Shown here: in pieces, positions 11,016 to 23,110 of the stretch | How positions within the stretch are numbered: the stretch's first letter is position 1 | Layout: each line of letters starts with the position of its first letter | Origin: Datura wrightii | Lineage: Eukaryota; Streptophyta; Magnoliopsida; Solanales; Solanaceae | Direction: 5' to 3' | Assembly: GCA_035772735.1 (NCBI GenBank) | Contig: JASDFA010000019.1 | Location: 68,548,001 to 68,612,000 of the forward strand | DNA length: 64,000 nucleotides | Notes under the pieces: generated by a model | What the model was told of the DNA's origin: nothing | Databases searched by the model: none | The model's input: only the letters and a program-made list of their open reading frames with translations | Translations under genes and position numbers: made by a program

Positions 11016-13055
11016 GTTGTTGTTGTTGTTATTATTGTTGTTGTTGTTGTTGTTGTTGTTGTTATTTTTATCATATTTCTTTTTACAATCATGACCATGT
11101 CAAATATTTTATTTTATTATTTGTTGTTGCTTTTTTATAAAAAATATCTTTCACAAAAAGTGTAACATTTATTTTATCAAATGAAGTATTTATTTAATTT
11201 TATACTTTATAACTATTATCGCATAATTCTAATGATGTCATGTAATTTTACCTAAGTATTAATAATTATTTTTATTATTAAATAATTTATCATATATTGA
11301 TAAATAATTTATTAAAGGAGTGTTTTTAATCTTGATTTAGGAGTTCAAAGAAATATAAGGAAAGAAAGTATTTCATGCTAGCCCAATTATATAACTTCTA
11401 ATCCATTGATTCATCCAAAATGGCCCAAGAAGAAAGCCCAACCCACCAGACCCCCTTCTTTCTCTCTCCTATCCATGTGGCATCCACGCAGGCGCCACCT
11501 CAGCACCACATAAGGCGCCAACGGACCAAAACACACGCCAAACACATTCCTCTCACACTTTGCACATACCCAACATCCTCCCCGCCACGTGTCATATCTT
11601 TATTGGCCAATCAATTCGACAATTAAAATTAGGTTCCTTAATACTATGAACTATCTATTTTACCCCCATTTAATCTACCCAATATACCCTTAAAGGCCTA
11701 AATCATTCTAGGTTTTTTTTTAATATTTTATTCCAAATAGCTGTAACTTTTTCTTTTCCCCACTTTGTTTCTATCTACTTTTGGCCCTGTTATGGCAGAA
11801 AGTCATGTTGGTTTTTTCTTCATTGAGGGTGGTTTTGACCTCCATCCTTTGGGAGTAGAGACCTGCATAGTCATTTTGAGCAATTATTTATGGCGAAATA
11901 CTACGAAATCTTGAGGTGTTGACCAAGAAATCTTCAAATTCCATTTCAAGAATACAAGGTTTTGTTCCTTTCGTTGATTTCTTCTTCTCTTAGGTGATTT
12001 TTTAGGCAAAATTTTTTAGCTGATATTGTCACCAACTTTTCTTTCCCGAAATTCATCTTTGTTATACAAGAGTTAAAACTACATTTTTGGGCTGAAAGTG
12101 CAGATTTTTTTTAAAGCTTAAAAGTGCAGATTTTAGCTCTTAAAATGTAGATTTGGAATAAAAAATACAATTTCAAGAGCTAGGTAAAGTAGATTTTTTT
12201 GGCTTTTCTCTAGAATTTTAAAAGTGCATATCTTTCAGTAGTATAGATCTTGAAGGGTTAAATATAACTTTTTTTTAAGAAAAAAAAAACTATTTAGAAG
12301 TGCATATTTTGGTGTTCAATTACAGATTTTAAAAATTAAAAAATATAATTTTTAAGAGCTTAAAAGCGTAGATTTTTTTAGAGTAAACAAGTAGGGTTAT
12401 ATATGTATACCTTCCTTCTAAAAAAAAAAAAGAGACGCACGACTTCACACTTTTTTTTTAAAAAATGCAGTTGATCCAAATTATTTTTAGCAAGATTATT
12501 CTTTATGTTTTTATTTTTTTAAGGTTTAGATATCTTCATACTTACACATATTTTCTAAAGTTCAAATGACTAATGCTACTTTATAAACTTTTATTAATCC
12601 TTATTATTTGCATTAATTTATTCTTGTCAAAATATTGCATTTAGTTGCCTAAATTTTAGTTTACCTAATGTTAAATGACTTAAGTCTTACGAATAGATAC
12701 ATGGTGCTTCTAAAATAAATTCATATTTTTGATTTTCTTTTAACTTGATAGAAATAAATAGATAATCCCTTCTAGTGTACTCATATTAGAATAATTGACC
12801 TAAATTTGGCCGGTTAACTGTTTTAACGGATCTTAAAGGATTCTTAACCCCCTTCCCTTTAGGATAATTAGAACCCTTACCTAGAAGTTTGAGTTAAGTA
12901 GACCATAAAAAATGGAGTTTAATTTTAGCATTACTTAGTTAATATTTAGGTGTCCTAATTCATCCTTAAAAATAATTAGGTGGCGACTCCTTAATTAATT
13001 TAGGAATCACCAATACATTGTACCCTGCTTTGACCCGATTAAAGTGGGGTATAAC
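10803..13055 (+). repeat. 5' LTR of the Ogre-type element
   Basis: It starts TGTTGACACCC and ends near GGGGTATAAC. It includes a long mixed (TTA/TTG)n microsatellite at about 10980-11062 and A/T-rich arms with repeated 'agtgcagattt' phrases near 12090-12200. It is about 770 bp shorter than the 3' LTR because it lacks the segment at 26138-26913. Confidence 0.85.
10980..11062. repeat. (TTA)n/(TTG)n microsatellite in Ogre 5' LTR
   Basis: About ten ATT units run into GTT units with mixed interruptions. The 3' LTR carries a (CAT)n tract at the matching place (about 25163-25198) instead. The leucine-rich reading frame across it is an artefact. Confidence 0.9.
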
Positions 13056-13100
13056 TTCTTCGCGACTCCGCTACGCTAGGTTCTAAACCATAACAAACTT
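13056..13100 (+). other. Probable primer-binding site region of the Ogre-type element
   Basis: Just after the LTR, 'cgcgactccgctacgct' resembles the 'TGGCGACTCCGCTGGGG'-type PBS that I recall (not verified) for Ogre elements matching tRNA-Arg, but with several changes. Assignment is by position and resemblance only. Confidence 0.4.
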
Positions 13101-13745
13101 AGGTTAATAAATTTAAGGATTTTAATATTTGCTTGTTTTACCTTAATTTATTGATATTTTACCTTTTTATGGGTTATATATTTATTGTTGTCTTATTTAA
13201 ATTATTTATTTGTCATTGCTTTGTATTATTTATTTATTTACTATTACTTTGTATAATTTGTTTATTTTTTATTGCTTCATATAAATTGTCATTCCGTTTA
13301 TATTTCTTCCATTCTGGAAAACTCACACTACCACACGTACACACGAGGTGCGTTTCGCGCACCCGCAAAATTCTTTTAAAAAATTTCAAATGTTAGGAGA
13401 GTTGGCATATGCGCGGGGTGTCCGGATCTTCTGTGTGACCGCGTACCTTCTCACTCTAGTAGTCCGCTCGGGAGCCATAAGTCTAGTAAATCAAATCCTA
13501 GAAAAACATAGGATAGAGCTGTGTCACCACTTCAATTTAAGTCATGCATGCATATGCCTTAGGTGTGTCGATCCTTGGTATCGACTACACAATTAGGATA
13601 GCTGCCTATTTATCGATGGGTTTCATAACCCAACGACTACCAAGCATATTTTGTGCAACATGATAATGATAGACGAATCCAAGCTATTTTATGACATATC
13701 GAATTTGGAAATTTGTGTGTTTGTTTATTGTATTTATATTGTAGG

Positions 13746-14915
13746 ATGAATTTAGTCCCCCAAATGCCCAATATTAAGATGGTTGAGTGTATTCTACATA
13801 AGTTAAAAATATTGTGGGAAGATTTTAGTCTCAGGCATAAACTAGCAATTGCAAGAAGGTTGGGGTTCCTCACTTCACTATTCAAGATATCCCCTGACAA
13901 GCATGTGATTAGGGCTCTACTTCAATTTTGGGATCCAGATCGAGTTATCTTCAAATTCAAGGACTTTGAACTAACACCAACATTAGAAGAAATTCATTAT
14001 TTTACCAATTTAAAGTACCAAGGAAGAGGTTATATTATCCCCCATAGTCAATCCAGAAAGAAATTTCTCCGCTACTTAGGATTGAAAAACACTAAAGAAC
14101 TTCGATGCTTCGAGAATAATTGGGTTTCTTTGAATTATTTATATGAGAGGTACGGTCGTCGAGATGGTCACAAGCTGTTCAAGAAAGAATTTTCTTTTAC
14201 TTCTGCTCATTGGGAATTTAGACGTCCTATAGCATTCACTGTGGCCTTATTGGGAATTTTGGTATTCCCCCAAGAACACGAAAAGATTAGTACTTGCATA
14301 TGTCTTGTGGCCCGAGCAATCTTTGAAGGAGTTGATGGTGCGGAGCTCACCCTAGTTCCCATGATTTTAGCAGAAATACTTTGAGCTTTGGGAAAATGTA
14401 AGAGGGGTGAAACAAATTTCTTTGAAGGGTGCAACCTTCTACTACAGATGTGGGCGATGGAGCACTTTTGCCAACGTCAAAACATGGTGGACATATGCTT
14501 TAATCTTTCAAACAAAATTGATAGTTTTAATGAAAGAACGAGATGATTTGTGTCTCCAGTTTGCACTAATGATTGGTACGAGTTCTTGATTTACGTCACT
14601 TGTGATCAAATTCAATGGAAGTACCCATTACTCTCACGTACCACAACCTGCATAAGGTTAAAACTTTACTATATAGAGCTTATTGGGTTGAAAGGCCTCC
14701 ATCCATATGCTCCAATACGCGTACTCCGACAGTTTGGTCAAGAACAAGTAATCCCTCTTTGAGCAAATATGAGAGTTTCTGAGATTCCCTTTGGACCAGA
14801 CTTCAAAGTCCCTAGAGCTAGGAGCATTCTTAATGAATGGAGCAACATTGTCACAGTTGATGTAGGGAATGGACTAGCTAGGGGGATTCTAGAATACCAT
14901 GCATGGCTTCAATAA
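13746..14915 (+). pseudogene. Ogre ORF1 (plant mobile domain-like), broken
   Basis: Ogre and related Tat elements carry an additional ORF of unknown function upstream of gag. From ATG 13746 the frame has a RRLGFLTSLFKI-like motif, LLQFWDPDRVIFKFKDFELTPT-type sequence and an EEIHYFTNLK block typical of ORF1 and the related plant mobile domain family. It stops at 14382-14384, resumes in another frame, and the tail with LHPYAPIRVLRQFGQ and NEWSNIV runs to a TAA at 14913-14915. Another in-frame stop is at 14761. The usual start Met is chosen because upstream sequence shows no family match. The role is unknown; family assignment is by memory of the motifs. Confidence 0.7.
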
Positions 14916-15524
14916 GATCGCGGTAACATTGACTCTAGCCTAGAAGGTGAGCAAGGTTTTGAGGATATTGGGACGATAATTTAGATAAGACATTTTCGTC
15001 TCGGAACCATGATAGTCAACTCCTGAAATATAGGCTCAGATGGCGAACATAATGTAGTATTTGGAAAATGCAGGGGCAGGACCCAGGAATGTTGGGTCAC
15101 TATCTTCACTTCCTCCACCAACATGATTGAGAACAAGATTTAGACAAAGTCTCAGGATTGTATTTATGTTATGTCATCTTTTTATGTATTGTCTAATTAT
15201 TGTATTCATTTTGGTATTCGACCTTTTGTATCCAATCTTGAGTTGTCTGAATTTAATGGCTTGGATCAATCTATCATAATCTCAAATATGTGGCGTTTAG
15301 GATCACCTCTGGCATATTAGAGGTCCCGTGCATGATTAGGATGCGTTTTAACTATTAAATTCTCTTACTATGTGATTCATTCTTATATGATATGTGTTGA
15401 TTTTAACATCATTTACCTAATTGTTAATATTATTTTATTCCAGCAACAATTACCCGCCCTATATTGATTTTCTTTTCTTTTCTTTTGAAGGTGTTTTATT
15501 TTATTTTGAGTATTTTCCCAAAGG
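14916..15524. other. ORF1-gag spacer of the Ogre-type element
   Basis: No family motif is seen. It contains AT-rich sequence and a TTTTC-rich run near 15465-15487 just before gag. It is the normal inter-ORF region of this element type. Confidence 0.5.
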
Positions 15525-17170
15525 TTGATTCACGTTGAATACGAACCGGCGGATCACCCCTACTTTATGAGATCAAAAGCACGAGCATCCTCCAACATGA
15601 CTGATTCGAGCGCATCAGGTCAAACTTTCTTAGGGCTTATCGCCGCTCCGGGAGATGAACCTGAGACTTCAGAGGGAATAAATGCAATCACTTATGATGA
15701 ACATATTGCCTATATGATGCAACAAATGGCCAATATGCAAAGCAAAATTGATCGACTCCGAAACTTCACCAATCTATCCATTAGCCTGAACACACCAATT
15801 CCTGAACATAGGATAAATGCAACCGTCCAACCTCCTTTTCCACCTGTCGACTCGCCCACCCCTCAACACTTTCTAACAAATCCTTCATTTCGCAAAACCA
15901 ATCCAACTACTGCTAAATCACCCACCAACCCACAACAAACTAACCCACAACAAACCAACCCACAACAAACCAACCCACAACAAGTCAACTCGTAGCAAAC
16001 CAATCCATTACCCCTCACTGCTCCGTATGTTCCTCAAACTCTACTCACCCAAACTACCCCACTTGCCCAAACTAACCCGATTGCTCAAAACTATTAAGTG
16101 ACCCAACACATACCGGTGGCACACACTGTAATTCCTAACATACAGCACGTGCCACAAGTATATGTAATGGAAGCTCAAACTTTGACTACCACCGTGCCCA
16201 AAGTTGATCCATACGAAGAGATGGAGAGAGAAGTTAAGTTGAAGGCACGAGAATGTGGCAAGGGAGATTCGTAATTTGAAGGAAGCATTTAAGAGCATCC
16301 AAGTCCACAAGGGGTGTGAAGGACTTGAGTATGAGGATTTATGTGTTCATCCTGATATTGAGTTGCCTACGGGATATAAGGTGCCAAAATTTAATGTGTT
16401 TGGTGGAAAGGGAAACCCTCGAGCTCATTTGAGGTCATATTGTGATAAACTAGTCGGAGTAGGGAAAGATGAGGCCATTAGGATGAAGTTGTTTATAAGG
16501 AGTTTGACACGGGAAGCCCTCGATTGGTATACAAGTCAAGATCCACGGAAATGGCGTAATTGGGGCGCGACACTGAAGCCATTCCATATAGGTTCTATTT
16601 GATGAAGTTAGAAAAGAAGTCAACTGAGTCTTTTAAAGAATATGCCATGCAGTGGAGAGAAGATGTCGCAAAAGTCCAACCTCCGATGGCAGAAAGCTAG
16701 ATGACCTCTCTTTTTATACAATCTCAAAAAGATGCAACGTACTATGAAAGGTTGATAAGTGTGGTAGGGCAAAAGTTTTCCGAAGTTATTAGAATGGGAG
16801 ACTTTATTGAGGAAGGTATTAAAACAGGAAGAATCACAAATTTGGCAGCTTTGCAAGCAACAAGTAAGGCAATTCAATCAAATTCAATTGGGAGAGCAAT
16901 TAAGAAGAAGAAGGATGAAGTGTCTGCTGTCATGACCATCCAGGAGTGCAGGCCAAACCAAATGTTAACATACCAAAACCCATTACCCCAGCCTTCATAC
17001 TATAGCCAATACACCCAAATTCCTCAGCCTTATTACCAACCTTCACCCTCCCCTTATCCAGTTTACACCACCCAACCAGCATATCATCCACCCTGAGCAC
17101 CCGCTTATCATCATTACAATATCAGCCCACTTATTCACCTCAACCCCACTACAACCCATAAAATTGTCCA
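15525..17170 (+). pseudogene. gag: Ogre gag, broken by frameshifts
   Basis: The first open block (15525-15995) has a coiled region (MMQQMANMQSKIDRL) and ends in five NPQQT-type 5-residue repeats. The second (about 16255-16570) has the capsid core with LCVHPDIELPTGYKVPKF and a LFIRSLTREALDWY motif. A third block from about 16600 has FYLMKLEKKS..FKEYA, then ISVVGQKFSEVIRMGDFIEEGIKTG-type sequence followed by a Pro/Tyr/Gln-rich tail. A short deletion or frameshift lies near 16570 and a stop near 16698. Downstream, C-x2-H..C around 17350 may be a knuckle-like remnant. It would form the element's particle. Confidence 0.75.
15925..15990 (+). repeat. 15-bp coding minisatellite (NPQQT repeats) in Ogre gag
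   Basis: A 15-bp unit of the type ccaacccacaacaaa is repeated about four to five times, in frame, encoding Asn-Pro-Gln-Gln-Thr. Confidence 0.85.
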
Positions 17171-17476
17171 CCAAATGCACCCAGACCCTGCCCAAACTTT
17201 GAAAGGAGGCCAACCAAAACCTGTACACCCTTAGCCGAACCCTTAGCCCAATTGTATGAAAGGTTGAGAACTGCAGGAGTACTTCAACCAATCCCAGGAA
17301 GAATCCCTAACCCTCTCCCTGGATGGTATGATGGGACTAAGTAGTGTGCGTATCACTCTGGAACAGCCAGATATGATATTGAAAATTGCCTTACTCTCAA
17401 GGACAAGATCGAGGCGCTGATTAAAGAAGGAATCATTCAGCTCAAAGGAGCTCCTCCTAATGTAAGCAACAATCCT

Positions 17477-18751
17477 TTGCCAAATCATGGAAATGTTAAT
17501 GTGAACATGATCGCCATTGATGAAGAGTGCAATTTGGAAGGGACCATTGTACCCGTCAAAGATGAGAAAAAGATTGCAACATCATCTTTCGTTGTTCCCA
17601 TAATCACAGTCCATATGCGAGCACCAATTGAAGTGGAATTTCTTATTCCAAAGGCTAGGATCACAGCCTTAGTTTCTCAAGCAACTTCTTTTAACACCAA
17701 AGTAGTTCCTTGGAATTACCATACTAATACAAGAAACAAAGGAAAGGTACAGTTAGCTGTAGAAAAAGATGTTGCAGGAATAACAAGATCTGGGCGTTGT
17801 TATGCCCCCAAAAAAGTAGCGCGAGAAGCACCGACCAAGGAAAACAACCAAAAAAGAGTTGTCACAGAGGCTGAAGTGGAGGAATTCTGGAGCAAAATGC
17901 CAACTAAGGAATATTCTATTGTGGAACAACTGAAGAAAACTCCCGCCCAAATTTCCTTAATGTCACTATTGATGAATTTTGCAACTCATAGGAGCGCTTT
18001 GGTAAAGGTGCTAAGTGAAGCTTTTGTACCAGCCGACACCACTAGCAAGAATTTCTCAGCCCTAGTAGGGCAAGCTCTGGAAGCCAACAAAGTCTCTTCT
18101 CATGATGATGAGTTGCCACGCGAAGGCTTGGGGCATAACAAAGCATTAATCATTATTGTCCGGTGCAGGAATAAGTTCATTTCTAGAGTTTTGATTGATA
18201 ATGGATCTGCTGTCAACATTTGTCCTTTCAGCACCCTCTGAGCTTTGGGAATTGAAATTGGGAAAGTTCGTGAAAGTCATGTGAGGGTTAGAGGTTTTGA
18301 TGGGACCCAAAGGGGAGCGATTGGAGAAACTGACTTGACACTGCAGATTGGACCCACGGAGTTCATAGTGGATTTCCAAGTGTTGGACATATCTTCTAGT
18401 TACATCTTGTTATTAGGAAGGCCATGGATTCACATGGCTGGCGCAGTCCCTTCTACCCTGCACCAGAATTTGAGATTCATCTGGGATCATCATGAAATTG
18501 TGATTTATGGAGAAGGAAATAATTCAATCTACCTAGAAAACTCAATACCTGTTATTGAAAGCATGGAAAAGTTGGACGGGTCTGTTTTCTATACTAAGGA
18601 AATTATGTGTGCTACTCAGGTCGAAAGGTTGAAATTACCACGTGTGCTTATGATAGTGGCCTGGGAAATGTTGAAGAATGATTTTAAGCCAGGTCGAGGT
18701 CTTGGAGTGAATTTGGATGGAATAGTGGAGCCAATTCAATTACTTGGTTAG
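17477..18751 (+). pseudogene. Ogre aspartic protease region
   Basis: The open frame 17477-18241 begins with a linker and ends with the active-site stretch VLIDNGSAVNICP (about 18190-18230), the plant Tat form of the retropepsin D-(T/S)-G motif. A TGA at 18239-18241 breaks the frame just after it; the same frame reopens at 18245 with IGETDLTLQIGP, FQVLDISSSYILLLGRPW and HEIVIYGEG, the rest of the protease fold. The end (KPGRGLGVNLDGI) leads into the linker before the intron. It would cleave the Gag-Pol precursor in the cytoplasmic particle, but the stop blocks this. Confidence 0.82.
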
Positions 18752-19047
18752 AAGGATACTTTTGGTCTTGGATACGAGCTTACTCCTGAAGAAATCTCAT
18801 TGGCTAGTCTCAAAAGGAAGGGTGATATTCTCTTGCCAAAACCTATCCCGCTCCTGAATCAGTCATTTGCTAAGGTGTCTATTTCCCAAGTATCAGAGGA
18901 TGCTGTTGAAGACAGTCTCGTCGAAGGATTAAAAAACCTGTTCATTGCTGAAGAAGAAGTTGAATGCAACGTGATTTTGGAGGATTGCACTGAGACCCCA
19001 ACCATCTGGGATGCTGAGCCTGGAGATTCTTTGAACTACTGGACTTG

Positions 19048-19249
19048 GTAGAGGATTGTATTAGTTTGAATGAAACAACGCAATTCAAAATTGAGGCCTG
19101 AATTGTGTTTATTAAACTTGATGTGTTTTGCCTCCAGTTTTTGAAAGCTTAAATGCCAAATCCAAACTACGCTTTTGTGTTCTTAATTTCAAAATTTTCT
19201 TCATTAAGTTAATTTATTTTTCCTTTGTTTTTTTTTCTCTCTCTTTCAG
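19048..19249 (+). other. Putative Ogre-type intron between protease and RT
   Basis: Sequence shows a GT at 19048 ('acttg|gtagagg') and a strong acceptor at 19249: a pyrimidine tract followed by 'ctctttcag|c'. Removing 202 bp keeps the upstream frame (18800-19047) open into the downstream acidic linker (19250-19508), whereas unspliced reading hits TAG at 19049. Ogre elements are known for an intron at this place, spliced to make the Gag-Pol fusion. No expression data are available here. Confidence 0.65.
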
Positions 19250-20430
19250 CAAGCAAATTAATAATTTTGCCAATTCTGTGAATGTGACATGTAATGAAAC
19301 AAGCGAACAAATCTCAAATGATGAGCAAGACCTTGAGGAATATGAAGAAGACATGCAACCTGAAGAGTTGGCTAGAGAAGTTGAGCATTTTGAGAATAAG
19401 GAAAAACCAAATTTGGATGATACCGAGACAATAAACTTGGGAGATTCAGAATTAGTGAGGGAAACAAGAATCAGTCTTCATGTGACTCCATCCAAAGGAA
19501 AGAACTGATTGATCTTTTGAGACAATATGTGGACGTGTTTACATGGTCTTATGATGATATGCCGGGTCTAAGCACAGACATTGTGTCACATAGATTGCCA
19601 AGAAATCCTTCTTGTCACCCGGTAAAGCAAAAGCTAAGAAAGTTCAAACCTGATTTGAGCTTAAGAATCGAGGAAGAAGTCACCAAGCAATTTGACGCCA
19701 ATGTCATCCGTGTCACCAAGTACCCTACTTGGTTAGCCCACATCGTGCCAGTACCAAAGAAGGATGGATAAATCAGAGTATGCGTAGATTATCTAGATCT
19801 CAACAAGGCTAGCCCAAAAGATGATTTTCCTCTTCCAAACATTCACATACTTATTTATAATTGTGCAAAGCACGAATTGCAGTCATTTGTAGATTGTTTC
19901 GCAGGCTACCATCAGATTTTGATGAATGAAGAAGATGTTGAGAAAATAGCATTCATCACACCTTGAGGGCATATTATTATCGTGTAATGTCTTTTGGGCT
20001 CAAGAATGCAGGTGCCACTTACATGAGAGCCATGAATACCATTTTTCATGACATGATCCATAAGGAGATTGAAGTCTATGTGGTTGACTCATCATCAAGT
20101 CGCGGAAGAGCTCAGATCACTTGAGTTAGAAGTTCTTTGACCGATTGAGGCGATACAATCTAAAGTTAAATCCTGCAAAGTGTGCATTTGGTGTCCCTGC
20201 TGGAAAACTGTTGGGTTTCATTATGAGTAGAAAAGGCATAGAGTTGGACCCTTCAAAGATAAAGGCTATTCAAGGCCTGCCTCCTCCGAAGAGCCGGAAG
20301 GACGTAATGAGTTTCCTCGGTCATCTCAATTATATCAATCAGTTCATTGCACCGTCAATGGTAATTTGTGAGCCAATATTCAAGTTACTGAAGAAAATGC
20401 TGCCACCAAATGGACATTAGATTGTCAGCG
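19250..20430 (+). pseudogene. Ogre linker and reverse transcriptase, broken
   Basis: After an acidic linker (EEYEEDMQPEELARE; stop at 19506) the frame 19517-19771 gives VFTWSYDDMPGL, PVKQKLRKFKPDLSL and AHIVPVPKKDG, the Tat RT entry. RT fingers and palm follow across stops: RVCVDYLDLNKASPKDDFPLP (about 19778-19840), FVDCFAGYHQI, and the thumb region KLNPAKCAFGVPAGKLLGF and FLGHLNYINQF (20145-20390). The catalytic YVDD site near 20083-20100 is disrupted (reads YVVD then shifts). Further stops lie near 19769, 19964 and 20419. RT is not functional. Confidence 0.83.
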
Positions 20431-20880
20431 AGCTTTTGAAAAGATCAAGGAGTATTTGTCTAATCCGCCTATATTGGTGCTCCAGAACCTGGAAGACCTT
20501 TGCTGTTGTATTTTTCTGTATTAGACAACGCATTTGGATGCATTTTAGGACAACATGATGGAACTGGAAAGAAGGAGCAAGCCATATACTACTTGAGTAA
20601 GAAGTTCACACCTTATGAAGCCAGATATACTTTATTGGAACGCACCTATTGTGCTTTGACGTGGGTAGCGCAAAAGTTGAGGCATTACCTGTGTGCGTAT
20701 ACCACTTATCTCATCTTAAGAATGGATCCTCTCAAGTACATCTTTCAGAAGCCTATGCCTACTGGGAAGCTAGAAAAATGGCAAATTTTGCTAAGTGAGT
20801 TTGATATTCTTTATGTTACCCAGAAGGCCATCAAAGGACAGGCATTAGTTGATCATCTTGCTGAAAACCCTATGGGTGAA
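20431..20880 (+). pseudogene. Ogre RNase H (canonical), broken
   Basis: The stretch shows FEKIKEYLSNPPIL, then VLDNAFGCILGQHD where most relatives have D at the first catalytic Asp, AIYYLSKKFTPYEARYTLLERTYCALTWVAQKLRHYL and DPLKYIFQKPMPTGKLEKW, ending DHLAENP. A frameshift lies near 20500. It lies between RT and the archaeal-type RNase H as in Tat elements. Confidence 0.78.
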
Positions 20881-21390
20881 GAATACAGACCTCTTAAAAC
20901 TTATTTCCCAGATGAAGAGATTTTGTTTATCAGAGAGGATATTTCAGAAGAATATCCAGGGTGGAGAATGTTTTTTGATGGGGCTGCAAACTTTAAAGGA
21001 GTTAGGGAGGTACTAATTTCAGAGTCAGACCAACATTATCCGATCTCTACAAAGCTTAGGTTTCCATGCACCAATAACATGGCAGAATACGAGGCTTGTA
21101 TTCTTGGACTCAAAATGGTTGTAGATATGAACATACAAGAATTATTGGTTATAGGTGATTCAAATCTACTAGTTCATCAAGTACAAGGCGAATGGACTGC
21201 TAAGAATGTGAAGATACTTTTGTAACTGCATTGTGTAAAAGAATTATGCAAGAGATTGTGCAGATAGAATTCAAACATGTCCCAAGGTCTCAAAACAAGT
21301 TCGTAGATGCTTTGGAAATCTTGTCCTCTATGATCCAACACCCAAACAAGAATTACATAGATCCTATCAAGGTGAATGTACAAGATTAAC
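20881..21390 (+). pseudogene. Archaeal-type RNase H (aRH), Tat-lineage hallmark
   Basis: An additional RNase H-like domain is seen: WRMFFDGAANFKG (catalytic Asp, about 20961-21000), NNMAEYEACILGLKM (Glu, about 21075-21115), LLVIGDSNLLVHQVQGEW (Asp, about 21145-21195). This DGA...AEYEA...GDS pattern marks the archaeal-type RNase H acquired by Tat/Ogre gypsy elements. A TAA at 21223-21225 cuts the domain before its last part, which continues shifted. It is located between RNase H and integrase, the expected place. Confidence 0.82.
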
Positions 21391-22686
21391 TGGCCTATTA
21401 TTTTCATGTAGATGAGGAATCAGATGGAGAACCTTGGTACTATGATGTTAAGAGGTATCTCAAAGTAGGAGACTATCCAGAAGGCATAACCAGTGTTCAA
21501 AAGAGAACACTTCGGAGATTAGCAAACCATTTTTTCCTAAATGGAGAAGTTCTTTATAGAAGGACTCCAGATCTGGGATTGTTAAGGTGCGTGGATGCAA
21601 AAGAGGAGAGCAAGTTAATTGAAGAAATACATGGGGGTACATGTGGGCCTCATATGAATGGTTTCGTTCTGGAAAAGAAGATTCTAAGAGCTGGATATTT
21701 TTGGATGACCATGGAAACAGATTGCATTCACTTTATGCGAAAATGTCATCAATGTCAGGTTCATGATGATTTGATTCGAGTCCCCCCCCCCAAATGAACT
21801 CAATGTGACAAGTTCTCCTTGACCGTTTGCAGCTTGGGGCATGGATGTAATTGGTCCTATTGAGTCATCTGCATCGAATGGACATAGATTCATTCTGGTA
21901 GCCATTGATTACTTCACAAAAAGGGTAGAAGCATCTTCATACAGGTCTATGACAAAAAAGGTGGTGGCAGATTTTGTTTGCAATAACATCATTTGCCAAT
22001 TTTGAATTCCCGAGTCAATTATAACAGATAATGGAGATAATCTCAATAATGGCCTGATGCGCGAGATACGTGGGAAGTTCAAGATTACTCACCGCAATTC
22101 CACTCCCTACCGACCTTAGATGAATGGAGCAGTTGAGGCTGCTAATAAAAACATCAAAAGAATATTGTGGAAGATGATTGAAAATTACAAGCATTGGCAC
22201 AAGAATTTGTCATTTGCCCTCTTTGGATATCGCACCATAATTAGGACTTCAACCGGGGCAACGCCTTATCTTTTAGTCTATGGAACAGAAGCAGTGTTAC
22301 CAGCGGAAGTAGAGATACCATCTCTAAGAATTATCCAAGAAGCTGAGTTGAGTGATGCCAAATGGATAAAGAATCGATATGAACAATTGATGCTCATTGA
22401 TGAGAAGAGGATGAATGCAGTCTGTCATGGAGAACTTTATCAGAATAGAATGGCTAAAGCTTTCAACAAGAAGCTAAGACTGAGTCAGTTCAAACAGGGA
22501 CAATTGGTGTTGAAGCGCATATTTCTGCACCAAATTGAAGCTAAAGGAAAGTTTGCACATAACTGGCAAGGGCCTTACATGGTTCGCCGAGTACTGACTG
22601 GAGGAGCATTGATCTTAGCAGAGATGGATGGTGAAGTATGGACAAAAGCTATTAATGCAGATGCTATGAAAGGATACTACGTCTAG
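21391..22686 (+). pseudogene. Ogre integrase, broken
   Basis: The N-terminal HHCC zinc finger appears as IEEIHGGTCGPHMNG and CIHFMRKCHQCQVH (about 21615-21760). A run of ten C residues at about 21781-21790 coincides with a frame break. The core reads WGMDVIGPIESSA (first Asp, about 21837), IITDNGDN (second Asp, about 22018) and MNGAVEAANKNIKRI (Glu, about 22120-22160), so the DDE set is kept, with stops between (near 22003 and 22117). The C-terminal 188-codon open block (22120-22686) holds the LVYGTEAVLPAEVEIPSLR motif and the GPYMV module. It ends TAG at 22684. Confidence 0.83.
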
Positions 22687-22739
22687 AAGCTCTTTATTAT
22701 GTATTTTCATGTATTGTCTTTTTATGCAATGAACACCGT

Positions 22740-23110
22740 ATTTTGATCCGATTTCCTCGGCGGAGTACGTTGGAGATCCACATCGGGTTTGGTTTTTTTG
22801 AGTAGATTTTTTCCAAGATCCTTTAGTTTGTAACTCGAACTATGTTATGAACTGATTCCCTTGGCAGGATACATAGGCGGCCTACATCAGCCTCGGTCAT
22901 ACTATAAGAAAATTTCCAAATTTCCCTTGCTTTGTATGTAACGAACTACGTCTGGTCTTATTCCCTCGGGATACGTAGGAAACCATGGAGGGTTCGGCCC
23001 CTCAGCTTTAAATTTCTCTGAAATATATTCATGAACTACGCTCGGCCTAATTCCCTTGGCGGGATACGTAGGAAGCCTATATAAGGCTTGGTCTCATCAT
23101 ATTGAAAATT
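22740..23110 (+). repeat. Degenerate about 100-bp tandem repeats after Ogre integrase
   Basis: Blocks of the type 'gaactacgctcgg', 'ttcccttggcgggatacgta' and 'ggaagcct' recur about four times with varying quality. They form the start of the long 3' untranslated part. No coding function is inferred. Confidence 0.7.

Noticed and set aside
10783..11094. ORF with a long leucine run
   Set aside because: It is the translation of the (TTA/TTG)n microsatellite at the start of an LTR.
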